NCBI GenBank assembly: GCA_021820065.1
Contig: JAKAEE010000011.1
Coordinates: forward strand, 1 to 64,000
DNA length: 64,000 bases
From: Bacteroidota bacterium
GTDB lineage: Bacteria > Bacteroidota > Ignavibacteria > Ignavibacteriales > Melioribacteraceae
Direction: 5' to 3'
This document shows positions 15,914 to 25,143 of this stretch, piece after piece (position 1 is the first letter of the stretch; every line of letters starts with the position of its first letter). Below the pieces are notes generated by a model. That model ran no database searches. It was not told the DNA's origin and worked only from the letters and a program-made list of their open reading frames with translations. A program made the translations under genes and the position numbers.

Positions 15914-18900
15914 ATGGAACGAAGAAAAATTACTATCGATGGAAATGAGGCTGCCGCGCATGTGGCATACAGAGTGAGTGAAGTGATCGCGATTTACCCG
16001 ATTACTCCTTCTTCAACAATGGGTGAGTTGTCGGATGCTTGGTCCGCGCGACAAATCAAAAATATTTGGGGAACGGTGCCAACCGTTTCTGAATTGCAAA
16101 GTGAAGGCGGAGCTTCCGGTGCTGTTCACGGATCATTACAAAGCGGAGCTTTAACAACTACGTTCACTGCATCGCAAGGTTTGTTGCTGATGATTCCCAA
16201 CATGTATAAGATTGCCGGCGAATTAACATCGACGGTTTTTCATGTCAGCGCTCGATCAATCGCTGCATCGGCTTTGTCAATTTTCGGTGACCACTCTGAT
16301 GTTATGGCGACGCGTCAAACCGGTTTTGGATTAATCTGCTCGAACTCGGTTCAGGAAGTTATGGATACTGCGTTGATTGCCCATCGTGCAACTTTAGAAT
16401 CTCGCATTCCATTTATCCATTTCTTTGACGGATTCAGAACTTCGGCTGAGGTTATGAAGATTGAAGAATTGAGCGACGATGATATACGCGCGATGATCGA
16501 TGATGAAAAAATTAGCGAATTTAAAAAGCGCGCGCTCAATCCGGAACATCCGTTCATTCGCGGTACCGCACAAAATCCGGATGTATATTTCCAAGGTAGA
16601 GAAACGGTTAACAAGTTTTATGACCCATGTCCTGAGATTGTTCAAAATGCGATGGATGAATTTGCGAAGATAACAGGAAGACAATACAAGTTATTCGATT
16701 ATTACGGCGCACCGGATGCAAAACGAATTATTGTAATAATGGGCTCCGGCGCCGAAGCTGCCCAAGAAGCAGTTGAATATTTGACCGAGAGAAAGGAAGA
16801 GAAAGTCGGCATTCTTAAAGTAAGATTGTACAGACCGTTTTCAGCCAACCATTTATTAGCGGCATTGCCGAAGACAGTTGAGAAAATTGCAGTATTGGAT
16901 AGAACAAAAGAACCGGGATCGCTCGGTGAACCTCTATATCTTGATGTTGTTTCCGCAATTTCAGAAGCAATGAGTTCTAACAAACCTCCTTTTGCAAAAA
17001 TGCCTAAGATCATTGGCGGACGTTATGGTTTATCTTCCAAAGAATTTACGCCTGCGATGGTTAAAGCTGTATTTGACAATTTGAAATTGGACGAACCGAA
17101 AAATCATTTCACTGTTGGAATTATTGACGACGTAACCTTCACAAGTTTGGACGTAGATGATAGTTTCGTTACCGAAGGTGACGACGTTGTAAGATGTCTC
17201 TTCTACGGATTGGGTGCAGATGGAACGGTAGGTGCAAACAAAAATTCGATTAAGATTATTGGTGAAGAAACCGACAACTTTGCGCAAGGCTACTTTGTTT
17301 ACGATTCTAAAAAATCCGGCTCAACTACAGTCTCTCACTTAAGATTTGGAAAGAACCCGATTCATTCCTCATACTTGATTCTATCGGCAAAGTTTGTCGG
17401 CTGTCACACGTTTGGACTTCTCGAAAAATTTGACGTGCTTGGCAACATAGAGAACGGTGGAACGTTCTTGCTGAACAGTCCTTATCCAACGGAAGAAACA
17501 TGGAATAAACTTCCAACCAAAGTTCAGCAGCAGATCATTGATAAGAAATTAAATTTCTATGTGATTGACGGTTACTCGGTTGCAAACAAAACCGGAATGG
17601 GAAGCAGAGTTAATACAATTATGCAGACATGCTTCTTTGCAATTTCCGGAATTCTACCGAAGGATGAAGCGATTGAGCAAATTAAAAAGTCGATTAAGAA
17701 AACTTACGGTGCAAAGGGAGAAGAAATTGTTAAAAAGAATTTTGAAGCTGTTGACCAAACCCTCGACAATTTATTCAAGATAGATGTTCCGGCAGAAGCG
17801 ACCAGTTCGATTCAAATTCCTCCGACAGTTTCACCAAAAGCCCCGGATTATGTACGAAACGTTCTTGCAAAAATGATGGAAGGTAAAGGCGACCAAGTTA
17901 AAGTTAGCGAGATGCCGATAGACGGAACATTCCCATCGGCTACAACCAGATGGGAAAAAAGAAACATAGCTCTTGAAGTTCCGCAATGGGATCCAGAATG
18001 GTGTATTCAATGCGGCAAGTGCGCGCTCGTTTGTCCACACGCTGCAATTAGAATTAAAGTTTACGATAAACAGTTATTGAAAGACGCGCCGGCCACATTT
18101 AAATCAATGGACGCAAAGGGAAAAGAATTTCCGGATGGATATGCATACACGATTCAAACCGCAGTTGAAGACTGTACGGGTTGCGAATTATGCTACGAAG
18201 TTTGTCCGGCTAAAAATAAAAAGGAAACACGCCTAAAAGCACTCAACATGGTTCCGCAGATTCCAATCCGCGAACAAGAAAGTGTAAACTACGATTACTT
18301 CTTGAACTTACCGGAAATCGATAGAAGACTAGTAAACACCGGACTTGTGAAGAGCAATCAATTGCTCGAGCCATTGTTCGAATACTCCGGTGCTTGTTCA
18401 GGTTGCGGCGAAACTCCTTATGTGAAATTGGTTTCACAGTTGTTCGGCGATAGAGCAATGGTTGCAAATGCAACCGGATGCTCATCAATTTACGGTGGCA
18501 ACTTGCCGACAACACCGTGGGCAGTTAACAAAGAAGGACGAGGACCGGCTTGGTCGAATTCACTTTTTGAAGACAACGCCGAGTTTGGTTTTGGAATGCG
18601 CTTGGCAATCGATAAACAATTTCAGTTTGCGAATGAACTTGTGGCAAAGTTCACTGATAAACTTGGGAAAGAATTTGTTGACGCCATTGTTCATGCAGAT
18701 CAAAAAGATGAAGCCGGGATTTATGACCAGAGGGAACGTGTAGCCGAGTTAAAGAAAAAACTTGCCGGTGAAAAATCCGTTGATGCCAAGAAACTTTTGG
18801 AAGTTGCTGACTATCTTGTTAAAAAATCTGTTTGGATTATTGGCGGCGATGGATGGGCATACGATATCGGTTACGGCGGACTTGATCATGTAATTGCTTC

Positions 18901-19513
18901 CGGGAAAAACGTAAACATTTTGGTTTTGGATACAGAAGTTTATTCGAACACCGGCGGACAAATGTCGAAATCTACCGGCATGGGCGCTGTTGCAAAATTT
19001 GCCGCAGCTGGAAAACCAACCCCGAAAAAAGATTTAGCAATGATGGCAATGAATTACGGCAATGTTTACGTCGCAAAAGTTGCTATGGGTTCCAACGACG
19101 CTCAGACAATCCGTGCATTCCTTGAAGCTGAAGCTTACGACGGTCCGTCGTTAATTATTGCTTACAGTCATTGTATCGCACACGGTATCAACATGGCAAA
19201 AGGAATGGAAAGCCAAAAACTTGCCGTTGATAGCGGTTACTGGCCTTTGTTCAGGTACAACCCCGATAGTTTGAAAGAAGGAAAGAATCCGCTTAAGCTG
19301 GATTCGAAAGCTCCGAAAATCAAGTTGGAAGATTACATCTACAAAGAAACACGTTACAAGATGTTAACTAAATCTCATCCAACGGAAGCGCAGCATTTAC
19401 TGGTTGCAGCTCAAGAAGAAGTTTTGAAGCGATGGAAGATTTACGAGCAGATGGCCGGATTTGATTTCTCGAAAAACGGCGGCGAAGAAAAATCCGAAAC
19501 TAAAAACCGATAA
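15914..19513 (+). CDS. nifJ: Pyruvate:ferredoxin (flavodoxin) oxidoreductase
   Basis: Single-chain PFOR of 1199 residues, the usual size. It converts pyruvate and CoA to acetyl-CoA and CO2 and reduces ferredoxin, a central anaerobic reaction. Domains in order: POR_N (ITIDGNEAAAHVAYRVSEVIAIYPITPSSTMGE), domain II, gamma domain (LFYGLGADGTVGANKNSIKIIG), a two-cluster ferredoxin domain (CIQCGKCALVCP and CTGCELCYEVCP), and the C-terminal TPP domain with CSGCGETPYVKL, GCSSIYGGNLPTTPW and GGDGWAYDIGYGGLDHV. All cluster cysteines are present. Followed 29 bases later by a DHOD-like gene. Confidence 0.96.
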   Translation: MERRKITIDGNEAAAHVAYRVSEVIAIYPITPSSTMGELSDAWSARQIKNIWGTVPTVSELQSEGGASGAVHGSLQSGALTTTFTASQGLLLMIPNMYKIAGELTSTVFHVSARSIAASALSIFGDHSDVMATRQTGFGLICSNSVQEVMDTALIAHRATLESRIPFIHFFDGFRTSAEVMKIEELSDDDIRAMIDDEKISEFKKRALNPEHPFIRGTAQNPDVYFQGRETVNKFYDPCPEIVQNAMDEFAKITGRQYKLFDYYGAPDAKRIIVIMGSGAEAAQEAVEYLTERKEEKVGILKVRLYRPFSANHLLAALPKTVEKIAVLDRTKEPGSLGEPLYLDVVSAISEAMSSNKPPFAKMPKIIGGRYGLSSKEFTPAMVKAVFDNLKLDEPKNHFTVGIIDDVTFTSLDVDDSFVTEGDDVVRCLFYGLGADGTVGANKNSIKIIGEETDNFAQGYFVYDSKKSGSTTVSHLRFGKNPIHSSYLILSAKFVGCHTFGLLEKFDVLGNIENGGTFLLNSPYPTEETWNKLPTKVQQQIIDKKLNFYVIDGYSVANKTGMGSRVNTIMQTCFFAISGILPKDEAIEQIKKSIKKTYGAKGEEIVKKNFEAVDQTLDNLFKIDVPAEATSSIQIPPTVSPKAPDYVRNVLAKMMEGKGDQVKVSEMPIDGTFPSATTRWEKRNIALEVPQWDPEWCIQCGKCALVCPHAAIRIKVYDKQLLKDAPATFKSMDAKGKEFPDGYAYTIQTAVEDCTGCELCYEVCPAKNKKETRLKALNMVPQIPIREQESVNYDYFLNLPEIDRRLVNTGLVKSNQLLEPLFEYSGACSGCGETPYVKLVSQLFGDRAMVANATGCSSIYGGNLPTTPWAVNKEGRGPAWSNSLFEDNAEFGFGMRLAIDKQFQFANELVAKFTDKLGKEFVDAIVHADQKDEAGIYDQRERVAELKKKLAGEKSVDAKKLLEVADYLVKKSVWIIGGDGWAYDIGYGGLDHVIASGKNVNILVLDTEVYSNTGGQMSKSTGMGAVAKFAAAGKPTPKKDLAMMAMNYGNVYVAKVAMGSNDAQTIRAFLEAEAYDGPSLIIAYSHCIAHGINMAKGMESQKLAVDSGYWPLFRYNPDSLKEGKNPLKLDSKAPKIKLEDYIYKETRYKMLTKSHPTEAQHLLVAAQEEVLKRWKIYEQMAGFDFSKNGGEEKSETKNR

Positions 19514-19542
19514 AATAATTTTGAATATAATTTGGAGCTAAC

Positions 19543-20541
19543 ATGAATTTATCAACCAAGTACATGGGACTGAATCTAAAGAACCCGATCGTTCCATCTG
19601 CATCGCCGCTTTCTCAAAACGTTGATACCGTTAAAGCAATGGAAGATGCCGGTGCTGCTGCAGTCGTTGTGTATTCTTTGTTTGAAGAACAGATTGTGCA
19701 TGAGTCCGGAGAATTGGATCATTATTTATCGAATCATACCGATAGTTATGCCGAAGCGTTAAGCTACTTTCCTGAACCGGAAAAATTTCATCTTGGTCCT
19801 TATCAATATCTCGATCATATAGCAAAATTGAAAAAGTCAGTTGACATACCGGTTATCGGAAGTATCAATGGCGTTAGCAACGGCGGCTGGATTAAGTACG
19901 CACAAAATATTGAACAAGCCGGTGCCGATGCATTGGAACTGAATGTTTATTACATACCGACCAATCCAAACATACCGGGTTCGGAAATTGAGAAGATGTA
20001 CATCGATACATTGAAAGCTGTGAAGAGTAAGGTGAAGATTCCTGTAGCTATTAAACTGAGTCCATTCTTTTCTTCTATGTCGAACATGGCAAAGAAACTT
20101 GATGAAGCCGGCGCCGATGCACTTGTTTTGTTCAACAGATTTTATCAGCCGGATTTTGATTTGGAAAAATTAGAAGTTGCACCGAACCTAATGTTGAGTA
20201 CAAATTGGGAAATGCGTTTACCGTTACGCTGGATTGCAATTCTTTATGGAAACGTTAAAGCAAGTATGGCTGCAACAAGCGGAATCCATTCGCACCTTGA
20301 CGCAATTAAAATCATCATGGCAGGCGGAGACGTTGCGATGATGTGTTCGGAATTATTGTTAAATGGCGTGAACCGGATTGAACAAGTTGTTGAAGGAATG
20401 AAATTGTGGATGGAAGAAAATGAATATGATTCGATTGAAATGATGAAAGGAAGCATGAGTCAAAAATCGACTGCAGAGCCCGCCGCATTTGAACGAGCGA
20501 ATTATATGAAACTTCTTCAAAGCTATAAAACTATACTTTAG
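19543..20541 (+). CDS. Dihydroorotate dehydrogenase-like flavoprotein
   Basis: 332-residue TIM-barrel FMN protein of the PyrD-like family ([73 protein letters not shown]). The active-site environment differs from true PyrD. Homologues of this form are often found beside nifJ, as here, and their substrate is unclear. It probably shares the PFOR transcript and ends before a hairpin at 20559. Confidence 0.82.
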   Translation: MNLSTKYMGLNLKNPIVPSASPLSQNVDTVKAMEDAGAAAVVVYSLFEEQIVHESGELDHYLSNHTDSYAEALSYFPEPEKFHLGPYQYLDHIAKLKKSVDIPVIGSINGVSNGGWIKYAQNIEQAGADALELNVYYIPTNPNIPGSEIEKMYIDTLKAVKSKVKIPVAIKLSPFFSSMSNMAKKLDEAGADALVLFNRFYQPDFDLEKLEVAPNLMLSTNWEMRLPLRWIAILYGNVKASMAATSGIHSHLDAIKIIMAGGDVAMMCSELLLNGVNRIEQVVEGMKLWMEENEYDSIEMMKGSMSQKSTAEPAAFERANYMKLLQSYKTIL

Positions 20542-20558
20542 TAGAGGCACATTAAAGA

Positions 20559-20590
20559 AAGCCGTCAAGTTTGAACAAGCTTGGCGGCTT
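20559..20590 (+). terminator. Terminator-like hairpin after the DHOD-like gene
   Basis: AAGCCGTCAAG (20559-20569) pairs with CTTGGCGGCTT (20580-20590) with one wobble and a 10-base loop. The tail is T-rich but not a continuous T-run. Confidence 0.7.
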
Positions 20591-20632
20591 ACTCATTTAT
20601 TCCAATCATAGGCAACTTTAAATTCACTTCTT

Positions 20633-20640
20633 TATATTTG
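20633..20640 (+). promoter_or_regulatory. Putative -7 element TATATTTG
   Basis: TATATTTG fits the TAnnTTTG box, lies just after the preceding terminator and 41 bases before the esterase ATG. No TTG is found at the matching distance upstream. Confidence 0.4.
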
Positions 20641-20681
20641 TTCAGAATCAATTACTCGCCGAAGAGTTAAATAGGAAGCTG

Positions 20682-21446
20682 ATGCAAGAATTCTATCACA
20701 AGTTTTACACGCAATATCTCGGTTGTGATTTTGAAATGCTCGTCTTCGGCAGTTCAGGCTATCCTATAGTTTTATTCCCCACATCGCTTGGCAGATATTA
20801 TGAAATGAAAGATTGCGGTTTGATTCATGCCGCCGAGCATTTGATTGACAGCGGCAAGCTAAAGATTTATTGCGTAGATGGTATCGATTCGCGAAGCTGG
20901 TACAATTACTCAATCCATCCGGCAGACCGCGTTAAAACCCACATTGCGTACGAACGCACAATACTGAATGATGTTATTGAATTTGCGAAATTCGAATGTG
21001 CTTCGAAAGATGTTGCTGTTGCCGGATGTAGTTTCGGCGGATACCACGCGCTTAATCTTGCATTTAAACACCCGGACAAAATAAAATTCTTACTCAGCAT
21101 GAGCGGCGAGTTTGATATACATCAATTCATTTTCGGCTACTACGACGACAATTGCTATTTCAACAATCCGACTGATTACATGCCCAACCTCACCGATCCA
21201 TGGTATCTTGATCGAATAAAAAAAATGTTGATTGTTCTTGGAACCGGCGAACGGGATGAATCGCTTGAAGATAACAAAGCGATGAGCGAAATACTGCATG
21301 CAAAAGCAATCCCTCATTTGTTAGATGTCCGCACGTCTTCTGGGCATGATTGGGATTCGTGGAAGAAAATGTTTCCAGATTATTTATCACTTATGCTCGA
21401 AACGTTGGAAAAAGAACAATCGAAACAGTATAAATCGCAAATCTAA
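20682..21446 (+). CDS. Esterase-family alpha/beta hydrolase
   Basis: 254 residues. Nucleophile elbow GCSFGG (Ser in VAGCSFGGYHALNLAFKHPD), a late Asp/Glu region (GTGERDES) and SGHDWDSWKKMFPDYL with the catalytic His are arranged as in the esterase D/PHB depolymerase-like family. No signal peptide, so likely cytoplasmic. Substrate unknown. It stands alone between a terminator and an oxidoreductase gene. Confidence 0.8.
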   Translation: MQEFYHKFYTQYLGCDFEMLVFGSSGYPIVLFPTSLGRYYEMKDCGLIHAAEHLIDSGKLKIYCVDGIDSRSWYNYSIHPADRVKTHIAYERTILNDVIEFAKFECASKDVAVAGCSFGGYHALNLAFKHPDKIKFLLSMSGEFDIHQFIFGYYDDNCYFNNPTDYMPNLTDPWYLDRIKKMLIVLGTGERDESLEDNKAMSEILHAKAIPHLLDVRTSSGHDWDSWKKMFPDYLSLMLETLEKEQSKQYKSQI

Positions 21447-21536
21447 AATATTCCACATCGGGAACAATTTAGTAAAGACGTCGGTTTAGATGGAAGACAT
21501 TTATTGATAATAAAATAATTCTAGAAAGGGTAAAAA

Positions 21537-22178
21537 ATGAAAATTGGAATTCTTGGATCGGGAAACGTTGGACAACAACTTGCAAACGGATTCCTGAAGA
21601 CCGGGCATGAGGTGAAGATAGGCACGAGAGATTCCTCAAAACTGAACGATTGGTTGAAAGATGCGGGAGCTAATGCTATCGCCGGTTCATTTGCGGAAGC
21701 GGCCGGTTTTGGTGATATTATTATTCTGGCAACTTCTTGGGCTGGAACTGAAAATGCGGTTGCGCTTGCCGGTAAAGATAATTTCAAAAATAAAATTGTT
21801 GTTGATGTAACTAATCCATTAGATTTTTCACAAGGCACTCCTCCTAAATTAGATTCATCCTTTGGAAAATCTGCCGGCGAAAGAATTCAATCATGGCTGC
21901 CGGATTCAAAAGTTGTAAAAGCTTTTAACACTATCAGCGCATTTATAATGGTGAATCCAAAATTAGAAGAAGGGAATCCTGATCTTGTAATTGCCGGGAA
22001 CGATTCAGTTGCGAAAAAAACCGTTATAGATTTTGCTAGAAGTTTCGGCTGGCAAAATGTAATTGATATCGGCGACATTTCTCAGTCATATCTTTTGGAA
22101 GCGTTTGCGATGCTTTGGATTGTCTTTGGATTCAAAAATAACCACTGGACTCATGCTTTTAAATTGTTGATGAAATAA
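21537..22178 (+). CDS. NADPH-dependent F420 reductase-like oxidoreductase
   Basis: 213 residues. The N-terminal Rossmann motif MKIGILGSGNVGQQLANGF and the following KIGTRDSSKL match the NADP-binding part of the coenzyme F420-dependent NADP oxidoreductase family. The block VVDVTNPLDF is also typical. Many such proteins in bacteria without F420 have unknown substrates. The next gene, an SDR, starts 6 bases later, so they form a pair. Confidence 0.75.
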   Translation: MKIGILGSGNVGQQLANGFLKTGHEVKIGTRDSSKLNDWLKDAGANAIAGSFAEAAGFGDIIILATSWAGTENAVALAGKDNFKNKIVVDVTNPLDFSQGTPPKLDSSFGKSAGERIQSWLPDSKVVKAFNTISAFIMVNPKLEEGNPDLVIAGNDSVAKKTVIDFARSFGWQNVIDIGDISQSYLLEAFAMLWIVFGFKNNHWTHAFKLLMK

Positions 22179-22184
22179 TTTAAC

Positions 22185-22889
22185 ATGGCAAAGAGTAACG
22201 GCAAAAAAATCGCACTCATAACCGGCGCCAACAAAGGCATCGGTTTTGAGATTGCTAATCAACTAGGACAAAAGGTTTTTCACGTTGTTATCAGTGCTAG
22301 AGATGCCGACCGAGGAATTGCTGCAGCAGAATTATTGAATCAACGAGGTGTTGAGGCAACATTTCTTCAGATGGATGTTTCTGATTCACGCAGCATTTCA
22401 GACGCAGCAAGACTTTATGCAGAAAAATTTGACCGCTTGGATGTTCTCATCAACAACGCTGCAATTCTAATTGAGTCCGGTAGTATTGTCTCAATGGACA
22501 GTAGTATTCTCGAAGATACGTTCCGTACTAACACAATCGGGCCGTTGCTGGTGATTCAAAATTTTTTGGAATTTATGACTAAAGGTGGACGCATAATTAA
22601 TATCTCCAGTAGTGCCGGTTCACTTTCGAATATGACGAACTACTCGCCTGCATACAGCATTTCTAAGACAGCGCTCAATGCCATTACACGGCAGTTTGCA
22701 TCAGAGCTTTCTGGAAAAGGAATAGCGGTTAATTCCGTTTGTCCCGGTTGGGTGAGAACCGATATGGGAGGAAGAAACGCCACGCGTTCCGTAGAAAAGG
22801 GCGCAGAAACTGCTGTATGGTTGGCTACAGAGGCATCTCAGTCTGTAACCGGAAGATTCATAAAAGACAAAAAAGAAGTAGCCTGGTAG
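22185..22889 (+). CDS. Short-chain dehydrogenase/reductase
   Basis: 234 residues of the classical SDR type: TGANKGIGFEIA (NADP binding), NNAAIL, catalytic Ser in NISSSAGSL and YSPAYSISK with the Tyr-Lys pair, and VNSVCPGWVRTDMGG. The sequence resembles the carbonyl reductase-like SDR branch. It is co-directional with the F420 reductase-like gene just upstream. Substrate unknown. Confidence 0.88.
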   Translation: MAKSNGKKIALITGANKGIGFEIANQLGQKVFHVVISARDADRGIAAAELLNQRGVEATFLQMDVSDSRSISDAARLYAEKFDRLDVLINNAAILIESGSIVSMDSSILEDTFRTNTIGPLLVIQNFLEFMTKGGRIINISSSAGSLSNMTNYSPAYSISKTALNAITRQFASELSGKGIAVNSVCPGWVRTDMGGRNATRSVEKGAETAVWLATEASQSVTGRFIKDKKEVAW

Positions 22890-22932
22890 CTAGACAAAAA
22901 TAATTTGACACTTCGTAATTACTTAACTAATG

Positions 22933-22963
22933 TTGATTCGCTTCGATTACTTTATTACATTTG
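22933..22963 (+). promoter_or_regulatory. Promoter TTG-N20-TACATTTG upstream of the tRNA-Leu cluster
   Basis: TTG (22933-22935), 20-base spacer, TACATTTG (22956-22963). This is a full match to the Bacteroidota -33/-7 promoter pattern. Transcription would begin near 22970, about 25 bases before the first tRNA-like copy. A second TTGACA-N17-TAATGT pair lies at 22905-22933. Confidence 0.65.
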
Positions 22964-22994
22964 CCTCGCAATTTTTAGATTGCAATTAAAATTT

Positions 22995-23126
22995 GCCGAA
23001 GTGGCGGAATCCCGATAAGACCGGGACAGGTTGGTAGACTTGCTTACATGCAGGGCACTGGACACAAATTCCGGTGAGCTTGTTATTGGACACAGGAAAA
23101 GTTCTTAATAAAGTTTGTAGTAATTT
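22995..23126 (+). pseudogene. tRNA-Leu-like degenerate copy 1 (132 bp)
   Basis: Begins with GCCGAAGTGGCGGAAT, identical to the 5' end of the true tRNA-Leu at 23259. It then has an inserted palindromic segment (CCCGAT...CCGGGACAGG), resumes with TTGGTAGAC, has a second insert of about 15 bases, and continues with an anticodon-arm-like stretch CTGGA-CACAAAT-TCCGG. No T-arm or matching 3' acceptor strand follows, so it cannot fold as a normal tRNA. Its tail TTCTTAATAAAGTTTGTAGTAATTT also precedes the next copy and the real tRNA. Confidence 0.7.
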
Positions 23127-23258
23127 GCCGAAGTGGCGGAATCCCGATAGATCGGGACAGGTTGGTAGACTTGCTTACAGGCAGGACACTGGACACAAAT
23201 TCCGGTGAGCTTGTTATTGGACACAGGAAAAAGTTCTTAATAAAGTTTGTAGTAATTT
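23127..23258 (+). pseudogene. tRNA-Leu-like degenerate copy 2 (132 bp)
   Basis: Tandem copy of the preceding unit with the same length and only a few differences. The palindromic insert is CCCGATAGATCGGG, a self-complementary hairpin, and one extra A in the tail balances one lost base. The real tRNA-Leu begins immediately after. The exact 132-bp spacing from copy 1 to copy 2 and from copy 2 to the tRNA points to tandem duplication. Confidence 0.7.
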
Positions 23259-23344
23259 GCCGAAGTGGCGGAATTGGTAGACGCGCTGGACTCAAAATCC
23301 AGTGGGGCTCAAACTCCGTGCCGGTTCGAGTCCGGCCTTCGGTA
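23259..23344 (+). tRNA. tRNA-Leu (anticodon CAA)
   Basis: 86 bases fold as a class II tRNA: acceptor GCCGAAG with CTTCGGT, D-arm GCGGAATTGGTAGACGC, anticodon stem CTGGA/TCCAG with loop CTCAAAA (anticodon CAA, reads UUG), long variable arm, and T-arm GCCGG-TTCGAGT-CCGGC. The discriminator base is A and CCA is not encoded. The first pair is G-U. A strong terminator follows. Confidence 0.93.
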
Positions 23345-23351
23345 CTTGCTG

Positions 23352-23388
23352 AAACCCGATTTTTTGATATAAAGAATCGGGTTTTTTG
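23352..23388 (+). terminator. Rho-independent terminator after tRNA-Leu
   Basis: AACCCGATT (23353-23361) pairs perfectly with AATCGGGTT (23375-23383), followed by a run of T. Confidence 0.9.
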
Positions 23389-23442
23389 TTTTCGCAATTC
23401 CGTAATTTTGTAGCCACTATTTAGTCACAAATTTGTAAAGCG

Positions 23443-25113
23443 ATGGAAGAAAAAAATAATTCGCCGAAACCTAAAAATTTTATTTACGAACTGATTGATG
23501 AAGATACTAAATCCAACCGATGGGATGGAAAGACAATCTGCACCCGTTTTCCTCCCGAACCGAACGGTTATCTTCATATTGGTCACGCGAAATCAATCTG
23601 CTTGAATTACGGTATAGCGAGAGACTACAAGGGTAAATTCAATCTTCGTTTTGATGACACAAACCCAAGCAAAGAAGAACAAGAATATGTTGATTCGATC
23701 ATTGAAGACGTTCGATGGCTCGGCGGAGATTTTGAGGATCGAGTTTTTTTCGGTTCTGATTATTTTGAAAAGATGTATGGATGGGCAATTGAGCTGATCA
23801 AGAAGGGAAATGCTTACGTTGATGACCAGACCGCGGACGAGATAAGGCAGACACGCGGCACGTTAACCGAACCAGGCAAAGAAAGTCCGTACCGTAACAG
23901 AAGTGTTGAAGAGAATCTGAATCTTTTCGAGCGAATGCGCAATGGAGAATTTGCAAACGGAACGAAAACTTTACGTGCCAAAATTGATATGGCTTCGCCC
24001 AACATTAATCTGCGGGATCCCATCATGTACCGCATTGTGCATGAAGATCATCATCGTCAAGGAAACAAGTGGTGTATTTATCCAACTTACGATTGGGCGC
24101 ATGGATTGGAAGATTCCATTGAGGGAATCACACATTCCATCTGCACTTTGGAATTTGAAAATCATAGACCGCTTTACGATTGGTTTCTGGATGAACTTGG
24201 GATTCATCATCCTCAGCAGATAGAATTTGCGCGCCTCAATCTTAATTATACAGTGATGAGCAAAAGAAAGCTGCTTCAACTTGTAAAAGAAAATTATGTT
24301 GACGGCTGGGACGATCCGCGAATGCCTACAGTATGTGGAATTAGAAGAAGGGGTTATACACCACAGTCGATTCAGAATTTTGCCGAGATAATAGGCGTTG
24401 CAAAACGCGACGCGCTTACCGACATTGCTCTTCTTGAATATGCAATTCGCGATGATCTTAACAAACATGCTCAACGTGCAATGGCTGTACTTCGTCCTTT
24501 AAAAATTGTTATCACAAATTATCCGGATACCGTTGAAGAACTTGATGCGATTAACAATCCGGAAGATACTGCAATGGGAAGCCGCAAAATTCCGTTCGGA
24601 AAAGAAATTTTCATCGAGCAGACGGATTTCATGGAAGTTCCACCAAAAGGTTATCACAGACTGGTACCCGGCGGAGAAGTGAGACTGCGTTATGCTTATA
24701 TAATCAAATGTGAAGAAGTGATTAAAAATGATAAAGGCGAAATTGTTGAACTGCGATGTACTTTTGATCCGGAAACAAAAAGCGGTTCTGGCACCAGTAC
24801 GAAAAAAGTGAAAGGAACTATTCATTGGGTTTCTGCGAAACATGCCGTTGGTGCCGAGGTCAGATTATATGACAGACTATTTACCGTCGAGAATCCTGGC
24901 GCAGAAGAAAACTGGCTCGATCTTATTAACAAAAATTCTCTGGAAATAATTTCCAGTGCTTTGATCGAACCATTCCTTAAAAATTCCAAACCGGGTGAAA
25001 GATACCAGTTTGAAAGACACGGTTATTTCTGCGTAGATACAAAATATACAACTAACGAAAAGTTGGTGTTCAATAGAACCGTTACACTAAAAGATAGTTG
25101 GACAAAGAAATAA
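23443..25113 (+). CDS. glnS: Glutaminyl-tRNA synthetase
   Basis: Class I synthetase of 556 residues that charges tRNA-Gln directly. It has the HIGH motif ([19 protein letters not shown]), GlnRS-type [11 protein letters not shown], the block [27 protein letters not shown], and the KMSKS counterpart [11 protein letters not shown]. The C-terminal anticodon-binding beta-barrels are complete. A TAATTTTG box at 23403-23410 may be its -7 promoter element. Convergent with gltX, 30 bases apart. Confidence 0.96.
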   Translation: MEEKNNSPKPKNFIYELIDEDTKSNRWDGKTICTRFPPEPNGYLHIGHAKSICLNYGIARDYKGKFNLRFDDTNPSKEEQEYVDSIIEDVRWLGGDFEDRVFFGSDYFEKMYGWAIELIKKGNAYVDDQTADEIRQTRGTLTEPGKESPYRNRSVEENLNLFERMRNGEFANGTKTLRAKIDMASPNINLRDPIMYRIVHEDHHRQGNKWCIYPTYDWAHGLEDSIEGITHSICTLEFENHRPLYDWFLDELGIHHPQQIEFARLNLNYTVMSKRKLLQLVKENYVDGWDDPRMPTVCGIRRRGYTPQSIQNFAEIIGVAKRDALTDIALLEYAIRDDLNKHAQRAMAVLRPLKIVITNYPDTVEELDAINNPEDTAMGSRKIPFGKEIFIEQTDFMEVPPKGYHRLVPGGEVRLRYAYIIKCEEVIKNDKGEIVELRCTFDPETKSGSGTSTKKVKGTIHWVSAKHAVGAEVRLYDRLFTVENPGAEENWLDLINKNSLEIISSALIEPFLKNSKPGERYQFERHGYFCVDTKYTTNEKLVFNRTVTLKDSWTKK

Positions 25114-25143
25114 GTTAGGCAAGCAGAGAAAGTTTAGAAATAT

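Noticed and set aside
23083..23413. Small open frames across the tRNA-Leu cluster on both strands
   Set aside because: They are translations of the tRNA and its repeat units (for example SSVLPVSKSTNLSRS and GGIGRRAGL) and match no protein pattern.
25114..25143. Terminator between glnS and gltX
   Set aside because: The 30-base gap has no clear inverted repeat or T-run.
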